Assembly (NCBI GenBank): GCA_018268595.1
Contig: JAFDWH010000009.1
Span: 310,001-374,000, forward strand
Reading direction: 5' to 3'
DNA length: 64,000 bases
Source: Actinomycetota bacterium
GTDB taxonomy: Bacteria; Actinomycetota; Thermoleophilia; Solirubrobacterales; Solirubrobacteraceae
Shown: positions 17,117 through 24,658 of the stretch, in pieces
How positions within the stretch are numbered: the stretch's first letter is position 1
How the letters are laid out: each line of letters begins with the position of its first letter
Notes under the pieces: model-generated
Database searches by the model: none
Told to the model about the DNA's origin: nothing
What the model saw: only the letters and a program-made list of their open reading frames with translations
Position numbers and translations under genes: made by a program

Positions 17117-17871
17117 GCAACCCGACCGCGATCCCGGTCGAGGACCCGGCCGTCGTCACGGTCGAGAACAGCGTCCCGCGCGCGGTGCCGCCAGTCGGTC
17201 CGGACACGCCGCTGCGCGCCTACTGGGCGGCGCGCGCGCACCAGCACACGCACGACCGCTACCTCGGCATCAAGCTGTCGAAGTTCCCCGAGGACCTGCG
17301 CGTCTACGAGCACCTGATGTGGGTCGCCGCGCCTGACACGATCGTCGAGCTGGGCGCGCAGTCGGGCGCCTCGACGCTGTGGCTGCGCGACCGTCTGCGC
17401 ACGCTGCAGCAGTACGGCGCGCTCGCCGCGCCGCCGCGCGTCGTCGCCGTCGACATCGACCTCGACGCCGCGCGCCACAACGTCGCGCTGCGCGACCCGG
17501 CGTGGGCGGAGTCGATCGCGTTCGTCGAGGGCGACGTGTGCGACCCGGCGGTGCGCGCCGAGGTCGGAACGCACATCCGGGCCGGCGCCGTCTGCATGGT
17601 GATCGAGGACTCCGCGCACGTGTACGCGACGACGAAGGCCGCGCTCGAGCTGTACAGCGACCTGATCGCACCCGGCGGCTTCTTCGTCGTCGAGGACGGC
17701 TGCGTGGACGTGCCGTGGATGCGCATCAAGCCCGACTGGCCCGAGGGCGTGCTGCCCGCGCTGGACGAGTGGCTCGCCACTCCGCAGGGCTCCGCCTTCC
17801 GCGTCCGCCGCGAGCTCGAGGTCTACGGCGTCAGCTGCCACCCGGGCGGCTTCCTGCAGCGGGTCGGCTAG
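17113..17871 (+). CDS. CmcI/rhamnosyl O-methyltransferase family protein
   Basis: 252 aa. Conserved parts of the CmcI family are visible: RYLGIKLSKFPEDLRVYEHL, the SAM motif TIVELGAQSGASTLWLRD, VVAVDIDLDAARH, IEDSAHVYATTKAALELY and GGFFVVEDGCVDVPW. Members methylate sugar hydroxyls (rhamnose of mycobacterial and mycosamine-type glycolipids) or act in cephamycin synthesis. It is the last gene of the glycan cassette. Its stop overlaps the stop of the convergent PIN gene by 3 bp. A sugar O-methyltransferase role is inferred from context. Confidence 0.8.
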   Translation: MSNPTAIPVEDPAVVTVENSVPRAVPPVGPDTPLRAYWAARAHQHTHDRYLGIKLSKFPEDLRVYEHLMWVAAPDTIVELGAQSGASTLWLRDRLRTLQQYGALAAPPRVVAVDIDLDAARHNVALRDPAWAESIAFVEGDVCDPAVRAEVGTHIRAGAVCMVIEDSAHVYATTKAALELYSDLIAPGGFFVVEDGCVDVPWMRIKPDWPEGVLPALDEWLATPQGSAFRVRRELEVYGVSCHPGGFLQRVG

Positions 17872-18263
17872 CGCCAGTCGCCCGGCCGCACGACGCGCAG
17901 CCCCGGCACACGCTCGAAGCGGCGCATGTTGCGCGTCACGAGCGGCGCGTCGGCGTCGAGGCATACGCCCGCCTGCAGCGCGTCGCGCACGTCGATGCCG
18001 CGTCCGTCGCCGCGCAGGCGCGCGAGCGCCGCGCCCCCCAGCAGGCCGCCGCGCGGCGTGAGCGCCAGCGTCGGCGCGTCGAGCAGCGCCTGCACGGGGC
18101 GCGGGTCGAGCCGGTGCGCCGCGCCGAGCGCCAGCTCGAACGCGCTCACGGCCGTCACGCGGTAGCCGCCGCGACCGAGGTGCGCGAGCAGCTCCGCGCC
18201 CGGCCCGCTGCCGCGCAGGTAGTCGATCAGGACGTCGGTGTCTACGACCGGGCCGTCGGCCAC
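17868..18263 (-). CDS. PIN domain toxin (VapC-like), minus module
   Basis: 131 aa. PIN acidic residues are in VVDTDVLIDYLRG, FELALG, IDVRDALQAGVCL and the terminal LVTRNMRRFERVPGL. The GTG start at 18263 overlaps the antitoxin gene by 22 bp; no later start codon precedes the essential first Asp, so this is the shortest workable start. The product should be a Mg2+-dependent RNase. It is co-transcribed with the antitoxin at 18242-18493 from the intergenic region shared with a second, divergent vapBC. Confidence 0.8.
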   Translation of the reverse strand: MADGPVVDTDVLIDYLRGSGPGAELLAHLGRGGYRVTAVSAFELALGAAHRLDPRPVQALLDAPTLALTPRGGLLGGAALARLRGDGRGIDVRDALQAGVCLDADAPLVTRNMRRFERVPGLRVVRPGDWR

Positions 18264-18493
18264 GTCGCCCACGCGTCTCTCAGCTCGGCCTCGAAGCGCC
18301 GCGCTTCGGCAGCGCTCCACGCCCCGCGGGCGGCCGCGAAGGCGTCGTCCGCCGGCGCTTGATCGGCGTCGCGTTCGAGGTACTCGCGCAGCGCCTCCTC
18401 GACGATCGAGGAGAACCCGCGCACCCCGCGCTCGGCCGCCCGCGCGCGCAGGCGACGGTAGATCGGATCGGACAGCTCGACGGTCGTGCGCAT
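18242..18493 (-). CDS. ribbon-helix-helix antitoxin (VapB-like), minus module
   Basis: 83 aa. MRTTVELSDPIYRRLRARAAERGVRG followed by FSSIVEEALREYL is a complete ribbon-helix-helix domain. The C-terminal part (AFAAARGAWSAAEARRFEAEL) is amphipathic and would contact the toxin. A -10-like TAATCT lies six bases before the ATG, with a -35-like TTGAGC 18 bp further up, indicating a leaderless mRNA. It is head-to-head with another vapB whose start is 72 bp away, so either antitoxin could influence both operons. Confidence 0.85.
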   Translation of the reverse strand: MRTTVELSDPIYRRLRARAAERGVRGFSSIVEEALREYLERDADQAPADDAFAAARGAWSAAEARRFEAELRDAWATWPTARS

Positions 18494-18565
18494 GCCCGGA
18501 GATTACCAAGCACATGCATGCATGCTCAAATGCCATATATATGTCCTGGTAGTCTGCATTGCTGC
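18494..18565. promoter_or_regulatory. shared bidirectional promoter/operator between two vapBC modules
   Basis: This AT-rich 72 bp holds ATGCATGCAT (18514-18523) and CATATATATG (18534-18543), both perfect palindromes. The same extended -10-like motif TGGTARTCT occurs on each strand: TGGTAATCT on the minus strand (18508-18500) and TGGTAGTCT on the plus strand (18547-18555). The mirrored motifs mark two divergent promoters flanking the palindromic core. Confidence 0.6.
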
Positions 18566-18832
18566 ATGCGCACCACGCTCAACCTCGATGACGACCTGCT
18601 GCGCGCCGCGAAGCGCCTCGCCGCCGAGCGCGGCACGACCCTCACCGCCCTGATGGAGGACGCCCTGCGGATCGTCGTGCGGCGGACGAGCGAGCCCAAG
18701 CCGCGCAAGCGGCGCAAGCTGCCCACGAGCGGCACGCCGGGCGCCGGCTTCCCACCGGGCGTGAACCTCGACAGCAACGCCGCCATGCTCGAGCTGATGG
18801 ACGAGGGCCTCCCGCTGGACAAGCTGCGGTGA
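18566..18832 (+). CDS. VapB-like antitoxin, plus module
   Basis: 88 aa. MRTTLNLDDDLLRAAKRLAAERGTT then LTALMEDALRIVV gives the ribbon strand and two helices of the VapB/RHH family. A basic stretch (KPRKRRKL) links to a C-terminal tail with PGVNLDSNAAMLELMD, a common toxin-binding segment of VapB proteins partnered with this PIN type. The stop overlaps the GTG start of vapC (GTGA). The in-frame extension to 18359 would run through the opposite antitoxin gene and is rejected. Confidence 0.85.
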   Translation: MRTTLNLDDDLLRAAKRLAAERGTTLTALMEDALRIVVRRTSEPKPRKRRKLPTSGTPGAGFPPGVNLDSNAAMLELMDEGLPLDKLR

Positions 18833-19254
18833 TCCTCTGCGACGTCAACGTCCTCGTCTACGCCCACCGCGAGGACGCCGTCGACCACGAGCGCTACGCG
18901 GCCTGGCTTGACGAGGCACTCGACTCCAAGCAGGCATACGGAGTCAGCGAGCTGGTCCTGAACAGATTCGTGCGGGTGGTCACGAACCGTCGCATGGTGG
19001 GCGCGCCGGCGACGATCGACCAGGCGCTCGCGTTCGTCAACGAGCTGCGCGAGCAGCCGAACGCCGTGCAGCTCTCCCCCGGCCCGCGCCATTGGGGCAT
19101 CTTCGAGCGCCTCTGCCGCGACGCGAACGCAACCGGCAACCTCGTCCCGGACGCCTACCTCGCCGCGCTCGCGATCGAGCACGGCGCGGAGCTGATCACG
19201 ACCGATCGCGACTTCGCGCGCTTCGACGGGCTGCGCTGGCGAGCGCCGCTCTAG
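18829..19254 (+). CDS. PIN domain toxin (VapC-like), plus module
   Basis: 141 aa, GTG start. PIN features: ILCDVNVLVYAHRED, YGVSELVLNRFVRVVTN, NLVPDAYLAALAIEHG and LITTDRDFARF with the four acidic residues expected. This is the long VapC type common in actinobacteria, with a conserved VYAHR motif. It is coupled to the antitoxin by a 4-bp overlap. Its stop overlaps that of the convergent sulfatase gene by 3 bp. Confidence 0.85.
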   Translation: MILCDVNVLVYAHREDAVDHERYAAWLDEALDSKQAYGVSELVLNRFVRVVTNRRMVGAPATIDQALAFVNELREQPNAVQLSPGPRHWGIFERLCRDANATGNLVPDAYLAALAIEHGAELITTDRDFARFDGLRWRAPL

Positions 19255-20882
19255 CCGAGGTGCCCCGCCGCCCAGCACTGGGCGGCGCCATGGCAGCTCG
19301 CCATCCCCGCGAGCTGGGCGCTGAGTCTCGCGAGCCGCTCGGGCGGGACCTGGTCGGCGAGGTTTCTCAGCTCGAACGGGTCGCTCGCGAGGTCGTACAG
19401 CTCGCGCTCGCCGTCGGCGTACTCGACGTACAGCTCGTCCTTCGAGCGCAGCGCCTCGTAGCTCGGCGGGTTGCCGGAGCCGGCCGGCGGCGCGTCGGGA
19501 TCGCCCGCCCCGCCGACGTTGCCGTGGTGCTCGACCAGCACCGCGTCGCGCCAGCCGGCCGCCGCCGCGGCGCGGGCAGTGGCGTCGCCGTGCAGCAGCG
19601 GCACGAGGCTGCGGCCGTCCGCTCTCGGCGGCGCGGGCGCACCCGCCAGCTCGGCGAACGTCGGGCACAGGTCCGTGTTCTCCGTCATCGCGTCGACCGT
19701 CCGCCCTGCCGGCACGCCCGGCCCGGCGACGACCAGCGGCACGCGCACGTCCGGGTCGTACGCCGTCAGCTTGCCAGGCGTGAGGCGGTGCTGACCGAGG
19801 TGGAAGCCGTTGTCGGAGCTGAAGAAGACGTACGTGTTGCGCGCGACGCCGAGCGCGCGCAGCCGCCGCTCCAGCCGGCCGATCATGCGGTCGACCGCCT
19901 GCACCGAGCGCACGCGGTCGCGGAAGGTCGCGTCGATGCGCGCCTGCTCTGCGTCCGTCAGCGCGCGGTGGCCACGCAGCCACGCCGGCTTGTCGCTCAT
20001 GTCGGCCTCGTCGAACGACGGGTCGCGCGGGGCGGTGAGGCCGGCGAAACGGTGCCGGTCGCGCGGCGCGGGGACGGCCGGCGCGTGCGGCGCGAACGTC
20101 CACACGTTCAGCATGAACGGCGCGCCTTCGGCGACCGACTCGCTCGCGAAGCCGAGCGCCTGCCGCGCCAGCACGTTCGTCAGGTAGTCCTTCGCGCGGA
20201 AGCCGTGCCGCACGACCCGCACGGTGCGCGCGAGGCGGTAGCCGAAGCCGCGGTAGCCGTTGCCGGCGACGGTCCAGTCCGTCCAGCCGGGCGGCACGTA
20301 CGGGCCGCCGAGCGCGGTGCGGATGCGCCCCGGCGAGTACTGGTTGAGGTACTTGCCCATCAGCGCGGTGCGGTAGCCGACGCCCTGCAGGTTGGTCGCG
20401 TACGTGTCCTGCTCCAGCCCGCGCGCGTGGAACGCGAGGAAGCCGCCGTCGGCGCCGGTGTTGCGGAAGATGCCGGTGTCGTGCGGGTACTGCCCCGTGA
20501 GGATCGAGGCGCGCGACGGGCAGCACAGCGAGTCCGTCACGAAGTAGTTCGAGAAGGTCGTTCCGCGCCGCTGCAGCCGCCGCACGTTCGGCATGTACGG
20601 CAGCAGGTCGCTCGTCAGGTCGTCGGTCAGCACGAAGACGATGTTCGGCTGCGGCGACGTGAACGGCCGCACCAGCGAGCGCACCACGCGGCGCAGCGCA
20701 CGGGTCGTGCGAACGACCGCGCGCACGCCCGCTTCGGGCGCCGGCGCGTGCGGCCGCGTCGTCTGCTGATGTGCGGTGGCACGGGCGTTCGCGTGCACGG
20801 ATGCCGCCCCCGTCGCGCACAGCAGCGCGACGAGCAGCGCGGCTCCGGCCCGGGCGAGCCACCCCGGTCGCCGTCGGAGCAT
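19251..20882 (-). CDS. secreted sulfatase (arylsulfatase / N-acetylglucosamine-6-sulfatase-like)
   Basis: 543 aa. A signal peptide (Arg-rich start, hydrophobic 10-28) precedes the sulfatase domain. Metal ligands sit in VLTDDLTSD. The formylglycine site is LCCPSRASILTGQYPH, a C-x-P-S-R motif whose Cys would be converted by a formylglycine-generating enzyme. SSDNGFHLGQH supplies further metal and sulfate ligands. It should act outside the membrane on sulfated sugars or aryl sulfates. It resembles GlcNAc-6-sulfatases by the FRNTGADGG and HLGQH context, but substrate assignment is uncertain. No linked glycosidase is seen. Confidence 0.85.
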   Translation of the reverse strand: MLRRRPGWLARAGAALLVALLCATGAASVHANARATAHQQTTRPHAPAPEAGVRAVVRTTRALRRVVRSLVRPFTSPQPNIVFVLTDDLTSDLLPYMPNVRRLQRRGTTFSNYFVTDSLCCPSRASILTGQYPHDTGIFRNTGADGGFLAFHARGLEQDTYATNLQGVGYRTALMGKYLNQYSPGRIRTALGGPYVPPGWTDWTVAGNGYRGFGYRLARTVRVVRHGFRAKDYLTNVLARQALGFASESVAEGAPFMLNVWTFAPHAPAVPAPRDRHRFAGLTAPRDPSFDEADMSDKPAWLRGHRALTDAEQARIDATFRDRVRSVQAVDRMIGRLERRLRALGVARNTYVFFSSDNGFHLGQHRLTPGKLTAYDPDVRVPLVVAGPGVPAGRTVDAMTENTDLCPTFAELAGAPAPPRADGRSLVPLLHGDATARAAAAAGWRDAVLVEHHGNVGGAGDPDAPPAGSGNPPSYEALRSKDELYVEYADGERELYDLASDPFELRNLADQVPPERLARLSAQLAGMASCHGAAQCWAAGHLG

Positions 20883-20961
20883 CGCAGCATGGATACCAGC
20901 TTCGGCGCCTCAAGTGCCCGCTCGGCGCGGGTCGACTTCGCGTGCCGGTCGTGCCGGCGCG

Positions 20962-21402
20962 TTAGTCGCGCGCCAGCGCGAACAGCTCGCGCGGGCGCAG
21001 GAAGACGTGCAGCTCGCCGTCGGCGATCGCCGCCAGCGCGCCCTTCTTGAAGCGCACGCGCGCGCCGGTCATGTCGTGGACCGCTTGCACCATGTCGGGG
21101 TTGTGGCCGACGAGCAGCACGTCGTCGCCGAAGCCGGCCGCCACCCGCTCGGGGTCGAACGGGCCGCCCGACAGCTCCGGTGCGAGCTGCACCGCCAGCC
21201 CGAGCGGCTCGCACGCCAGCAGCGCCGTGTCGCGGGCGCGCACGCGCGGGCTCGCGAGGCACGCGTCGAGCGGCACGCCGAGCGCCTTCAGCGCCGCGCC
21301 GGCGGCGCGCGCCTGCGCCCGCCCTTTCTCCGTCAGCGGGCGCTCCGCGTCCGGGCGCCCATGCGCGTCCTCCGCCTCGGCGTGGCGCAGCAGCCAGATC
21401 AC
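20962..21402 (-). CDS. sixA: SixA-like histidine phosphatase
   Basis: 146 aa, GTG start. The phosphatase RHG-type motif is LLRHAEAED with catalytic His, the second His lies in LLVGHNPDM, and Arg in ASPRVRARDTA completes the pocket. Short SixA-type members remove phosphate from phosphohistidine proteins or small molecules. The start overlaps the pyrE-like stop (GTGA), so the two genes form an operon, although a direct functional link to pyrimidine synthesis is not obvious. Confidence 0.8.
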   Translation of the reverse strand: MIWLLRHAEAEDAHGRPDAERPLTEKGRAQARAAGAALKALGVPLDACLASPRVRARDTALLACEPLGLAVQLAPELSGGPFDPERVAAGFGDDVLLVGHNPDMVQAVHDMTGARVRFKKGALAAIADGELHVFLRPRELFALARD

Positions 21403-22175
21403 CGGCTGCCGGCCCCCGCGCCGGCGCCCGCCTCCGCGGCCAGCTCGGCGCGCCGCGCCGGCTCCTGGAACGGCGCCGGGTCGCGCAGGTAGGCGGCGAC
21501 GACCTCCAGCTCGCGCTCGCTCGCCGCGCCGCGCAGCCCCGCGACGGCGTCGGCGTCGAGCGTCAGCAGCGCGACGAGCCGGACGCCGGCGGCATCGGCG
21601 CGGCGGCGCGCCTCGGCGCCGCGCTCCAGGAAGACCACGACGGCCTCGGTGCGCACGTCCTCCACACCTCGGCGCTCCAGCTCCAGCTCGAGCTGGCGCA
21701 GCGCGATCTCCTTCGAGTCGAAGCCGGTCACGAGGTCGTCCACCAGCGCGACGCGGTCGCCCGGGCGGAAGGCGCCCTCGACCAGCCGGTGGCTGCCGTA
21801 CGACTCCGCCGCCGCGCCCTCGCCCAGGTCGGCGACGCGGCGCACGCCGGGCAGCTTGCGCGTGTAGCCCATCGGCAGGCCGAGCTTGTAGGCGAGGCCG
21901 GCGGCGAACGGCACGCCAGCGGCCGCCAGGCCGACGAGCTGGGTCGCCTGCGGCAGCTCCTCGCGCACCAGCTCGGCGCCCGCGTCGACCAGGAAGCGGA
22001 ACAGCTCCGGGTCGGCCGGCGCGTCGCGGAAGTTGACGTAGAAGGGGCTCCACGCGCCCGACATCAGCTCCCATCCGTCCGGCTGGTCGCGCAGCCACGT
22101 GCGGACGACGCCGGCCGCGTAGAGGCGGCGCAGCAGCTCGCCGCCCAGCTCGCGCTTGCGCTCGTCCCAGCTCAC
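21399..22175 (-). CDS. pyrE: orotate phosphoribosyltransferase-like enzyme
   Basis: 258 aa, GTG start (VSWDERKRELGG). The PRPP-binding motif VALVDDLVTGFDSKE and the flexible-loop region GYTRKLPGVRRVADLGEG with conserved Lys match orotate phosphoribosyltransferases, which make OMP in pyrimidine synthesis. GLAAAGVPFAAGLAYKLG is the substrate loop. It is longer than E. coli PyrE (213 aa) because of a C-terminal extension rich in Glu/Ala/Gly. Because it is isolated from other pyr genes, another purine or pyrimidine phosphoribosyltransferase is possible. Confidence 0.75.
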   Translation of the reverse strand: MSWDERKRELGGELLRRLYAAGVVRTWLRDQPDGWELMSGAWSPFYVNFRDAPADPELFRFLVDAGAELVREELPQATQLVGLAAAGVPFAAGLAYKLGLPMGYTRKLPGVRRVADLGEGAAAESYGSHRLVEGAFRPGDRVALVDDLVTGFDSKEIALRQLELELERRGVEDVRTEAVVVFLERGAEARRRADAAGVRLVALLTLDADAVAGLRGAASERELEVVAAYLRDPAPFQEPARRAELAAEAGAGAGAGSR

Positions 22176-22220
22176 GCCCGCGAGCCTATCGCGGGCACCG
22201 ACCTGAGAGCATCCGGCCGG

Positions 22221-23150
22221 ATGCTCTGGATCGTGCTGACGGTGATCGTCGCGACCGCCGTCGGCGCGGCCGTCGAGCGGCGCGCGAACCCGCTCGCGCA
22301 CCGGCTGCGGCTCGCGCTGCTGCGCCTGATGCTGTGGGTGCTGGTCCCGTTCGTCGCCTACGTGAACATCGCGCGCGCGCACCTGTCGCTCGACGCGACG
22401 CTGTCGATCGCCGTCGCGGCGGCGGCGATCGTCGTCGCCGGCACGATCATGTGGCGGCTCGGCCGCGACGCGTTCCGGCTGCCGGACGCGTCGGTCGGCG
22501 CGGGCGTCGTCTCGACGATCCAGGCGAACACCGCCTACTTCGGGCTGCCGCTGATCGCCGCCCTCTTCTCGCACGCCGAGCTGTCGCAGGCGGTCGTCTA
22601 CGACGGGCTCGTGTCGCTGCCGATGTTCGTGCTCGGCAGCTACAGCGTCGGCGCGCGCCTCGGGCACGCGAGCACGGGCGGCGTGCGCGCGCAGCTGCGC
22701 ACCGGCCTCGTGCGCAACCCCGTGCTGTGGGCGATCGTCGCGGCGCTGCTGGTGCCGGAGTCGTGGGCGCCGGCGTCGCTCGTGACGCCCTCGCACGTGG
22801 CGATCTACGCGCTGCTGCCGCTCGGCTTCTTCATCGTCGGCGTCACGCTCGGCGACGAGGCGAAGGACGGCACGCTGCGGATCCCGCCGCCGCTGACGCC
22901 GCCGATCGCGGCGGTCGTGCTGCTGCGGATGGCGTTCGTGCCGCTCGTGCTGCTCGTCGTCGGGCTGCTGCTGATCGACGTGCCGGCGCCGTTCTACGTG
23001 ATGGCGGCGATGCCGGTCGGCGTCAACACGGTGCTCGTCGGCCACGCGACCGGGCTCGACCTGCGGCTGACCGCGTCGAGCATCGCGTGGACGACGACCG
23101 TCGCGCTCGCGGGGGTCGTGGTGCTGACGCTGGTGCGGGCGGTCGGCTAA
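22221..23150 (+). CDS. AEC family transporter (auxin efflux carrier-like permease)
   Basis: 309 aa with about 10 membrane helices in two inverted halves. Characteristic parts are GAGVVSTIQANTAYFGLPLIAALF after helix 3 and the second-half PVGVNTVLVGHATGLDLRLTASSI, matching the crossing-helix regions of AEC (PF03547) carriers. Bacterial members export or import organic acids such as malate or malonate. It is divergent from pyrE with 45 bp between starts. Substrate unknown. Confidence 0.8.
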   Translation: MLWIVLTVIVATAVGAAVERRANPLAHRLRLALLRLMLWVLVPFVAYVNIARAHLSLDATLSIAVAAAAIVVAGTIMWRLGRDAFRLPDASVGAGVVSTIQANTAYFGLPLIAALFSHAELSQAVVYDGLVSLPMFVLGSYSVGARLGHASTGGVRAQLRTGLVRNPVLWAIVAALLVPESWAPASLVTPSHVAIYALLPLGFFIVGVTLGDEAKDGTLRIPPPLTPPIAAVVLLRMAFVPLVLLVVGLLLIDVPAPFYVMAAMPVGVNTVLVGHATGLDLRLTASSIAWTTTVALAGVVVLTLVRAVG

Positions 23151-23180
23151 AGCCGGGAGCCGGCTGCGCGGCACCGTCTG

Positions 23181-24590
23181 TCAGTCTGCGTAGACATCGG
23201 CGGGAGTGACGAGCCGGATGCGGTCCGGCTGCTCCTCGGCGAGCCGCTGCATGCGCGCGCTGAAGCCGCTGCGCGAGAAGAACCAGTGGCGCGCGACGCG
23301 CTCGGCGCCGGGCACGCCCTGCTCCAGCTCGGTCAGCAGCTCCTCCTCGCCGTAATCGAGCGGCGCGTTCGTCCACTTGCTGCTTCCGGTGGCGACGACC
23401 TGCCCGCCGGAGCCGACCGCGACGACGTCCAGCTCGCGCTCCTCGGTGCGGCGCGACGTCACGCGGACCTTCCCCCACCACGCGCCGACGTCGTGCGCCT
23501 CCGGCTCGTGCCGGCGCACGTGCTCGCGGCAGACGCGCTCCCAGCAGGGCCGCGAGACGAACGCGTCGAGCTGCGGCAGCACGGTCGCATGCAGATGGCG
23601 TTCCGCGTCGGCGCGGGTGCGCAGACGTGAGCGGTAGGGCTCGACGAAGCGGAAGGAGAAGTCGAGGAAGCCGTCGCGGATCGCGTAGCTGGTGCGCTTC
23701 GATCTCGGGCTCGCGGTGATCGGCCGGCGCTGCTCGACCAGCTGGAGGCGCTCGAGCACCGCGAGGTGCTGGTGCGTCTGCGCGGTGTCGAGCCCGGTGA
23801 GCGCGGCGATCTGGCTGTTGCGCGTGGCGCCGCGCGCGATCGCCTCCAGCACGGAGAAGTACTGGCCCGGGTCGCGCAGCTCCTGGCGCAGGAGCAGGTC
23901 GGCCTCCTGGTGCAGGAAGCCGTCGGGGCGCAGGACGTTGTGGAGGATGTTGTCCGCGAGCGGGCGGTCGTCCGTGAAGCGCGCAAGGTAGTAGGGCATC
24001 CCGCCGCAGACGGCGTACGTGCGGACGCGGTCCGCGGGCGAGTAGCCGGGCGTGAACAGCGCCGCGGCGCGATGGTCGAACGGCGTCAGCTGCAATTGCC
24101 CGTCCCGCCGCCCATACATCGCGCCCGCGAGCACCTCGTCACGGAAGAACGAGACCTCGCTGCCGGCGATCACGAGCACGAGCGGGAGCGCGCGGCCCGT
24201 TCTGCGCCACCACGTGTTGAGCAGCGTCGGCAGCTCGCGCTGGCGCCCGGCGAGGAACTGGAACTCGTCGAGCACGACGAGCGTCCGCTCGCCGCTCGAC
24301 GCGAAGCGGGCGATCGCCGTCAGCGCCGAGCGCCAGCTCGTGAGCGGCTCCTGCTCGAGCAGCTCGTCGCCGCTCGCGAGCGCCAGCTCCTGCGAGAGGC
24401 CGCGGAGCTGAGCCGGCTCGGTCGTGTCGGTCGCCTCGAAGTAGAGCGCGCGCCGCCCCTCCGCGAAGCGCGTCAGCAGCTCGGTCTTGCCAACCCGGCG
24501 ACGGCCCCACAGGACGAAGAAGCGGGCGTCGCGTGCAGCCCACAGGTCCTCCAGCGCGGCCAGCTCGTCGGTGCGGTTGAGGAACTCCAC
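23181..24590 (-). CDS. DUF234-type ATPase (archaeal-style AAA protein)
   Basis: 469 aa, GTG start (VEFLNRTDELAALEDL). Walker A is WGRRRVGKTEL, Walker B is TLVVLDEFQFL, and sensor-like VIAGSEVSFF follows. A winged-helix region (TGLDTAQTHQHLAVLERLQLVEQRRP) precedes the C-terminal DUF234 part with a nuclease-like look (WWGKVRVTSRRTEERELDVVAV). This is the layout of archaeal-type ATPase/DUF234 proteins, suspected DNA- or defence-related but uncharacterised. The start is preceded by a cluster of TATAGATC-type repeats. Confidence 0.8.
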   Translation of the reverse strand: MEFLNRTDELAALEDLWAARDARFFVLWGRRRVGKTELLTRFAEGRRALYFEATDTTEPAQLRGLSQELALASGDELLEQEPLTSWRSALTAIARFASSGERTLVVLDEFQFLAGRQRELPTLLNTWWRRTGRALPLVLVIAGSEVSFFRDEVLAGAMYGRRDGQLQLTPFDHRAAALFTPGYSPADRVRTYAVCGGMPYYLARFTDDRPLADNILHNVLRPDGFLHQEADLLLRQELRDPGQYFSVLEAIARGATRNSQIAALTGLDTAQTHQHLAVLERLQLVEQRRPITASPRSKRTSYAIRDGFLDFSFRFVEPYRSRLRTRADAERHLHATVLPQLDAFVSRPCWERVCREHVRRHEPEAHDVGAWWGKVRVTSRRTEERELDVVAVGSGGQVVATGSSKWTNAPLDYGEEELLTELEQGVPGAERVARHWFFSRSGFSARMQRLAEEQPDRIRLVTPADVYAD

Positions 24591-24611
24591 CGCAGGGACG
24601 GTACCAAAGAA

Positions 24612-24646
24612 ATTATAGATCGACCTATAATAGAAAGATCTATAAT
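24612..24646. promoter_or_regulatory. AT-rich operator/promoter with 10-bp inverted repeat
   Basis: Perfect arms ATTATAGATC (24612-24621) and GATCTATAAT (24637-24646) enclose a 15-bp spacer that contains a third related half-site (CCTATAATAG). On the minus strand a consensus TATAAT (24617-24612) lies 21 bp before the ATPase start. Such an A+T island is striking in this genome and suggests strong, repressible transcription of the ATPase, possibly autoregulated through its winged helix. Confidence 0.6.
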
Positions 24647-24658
24647 GCTTTCGCCGCC

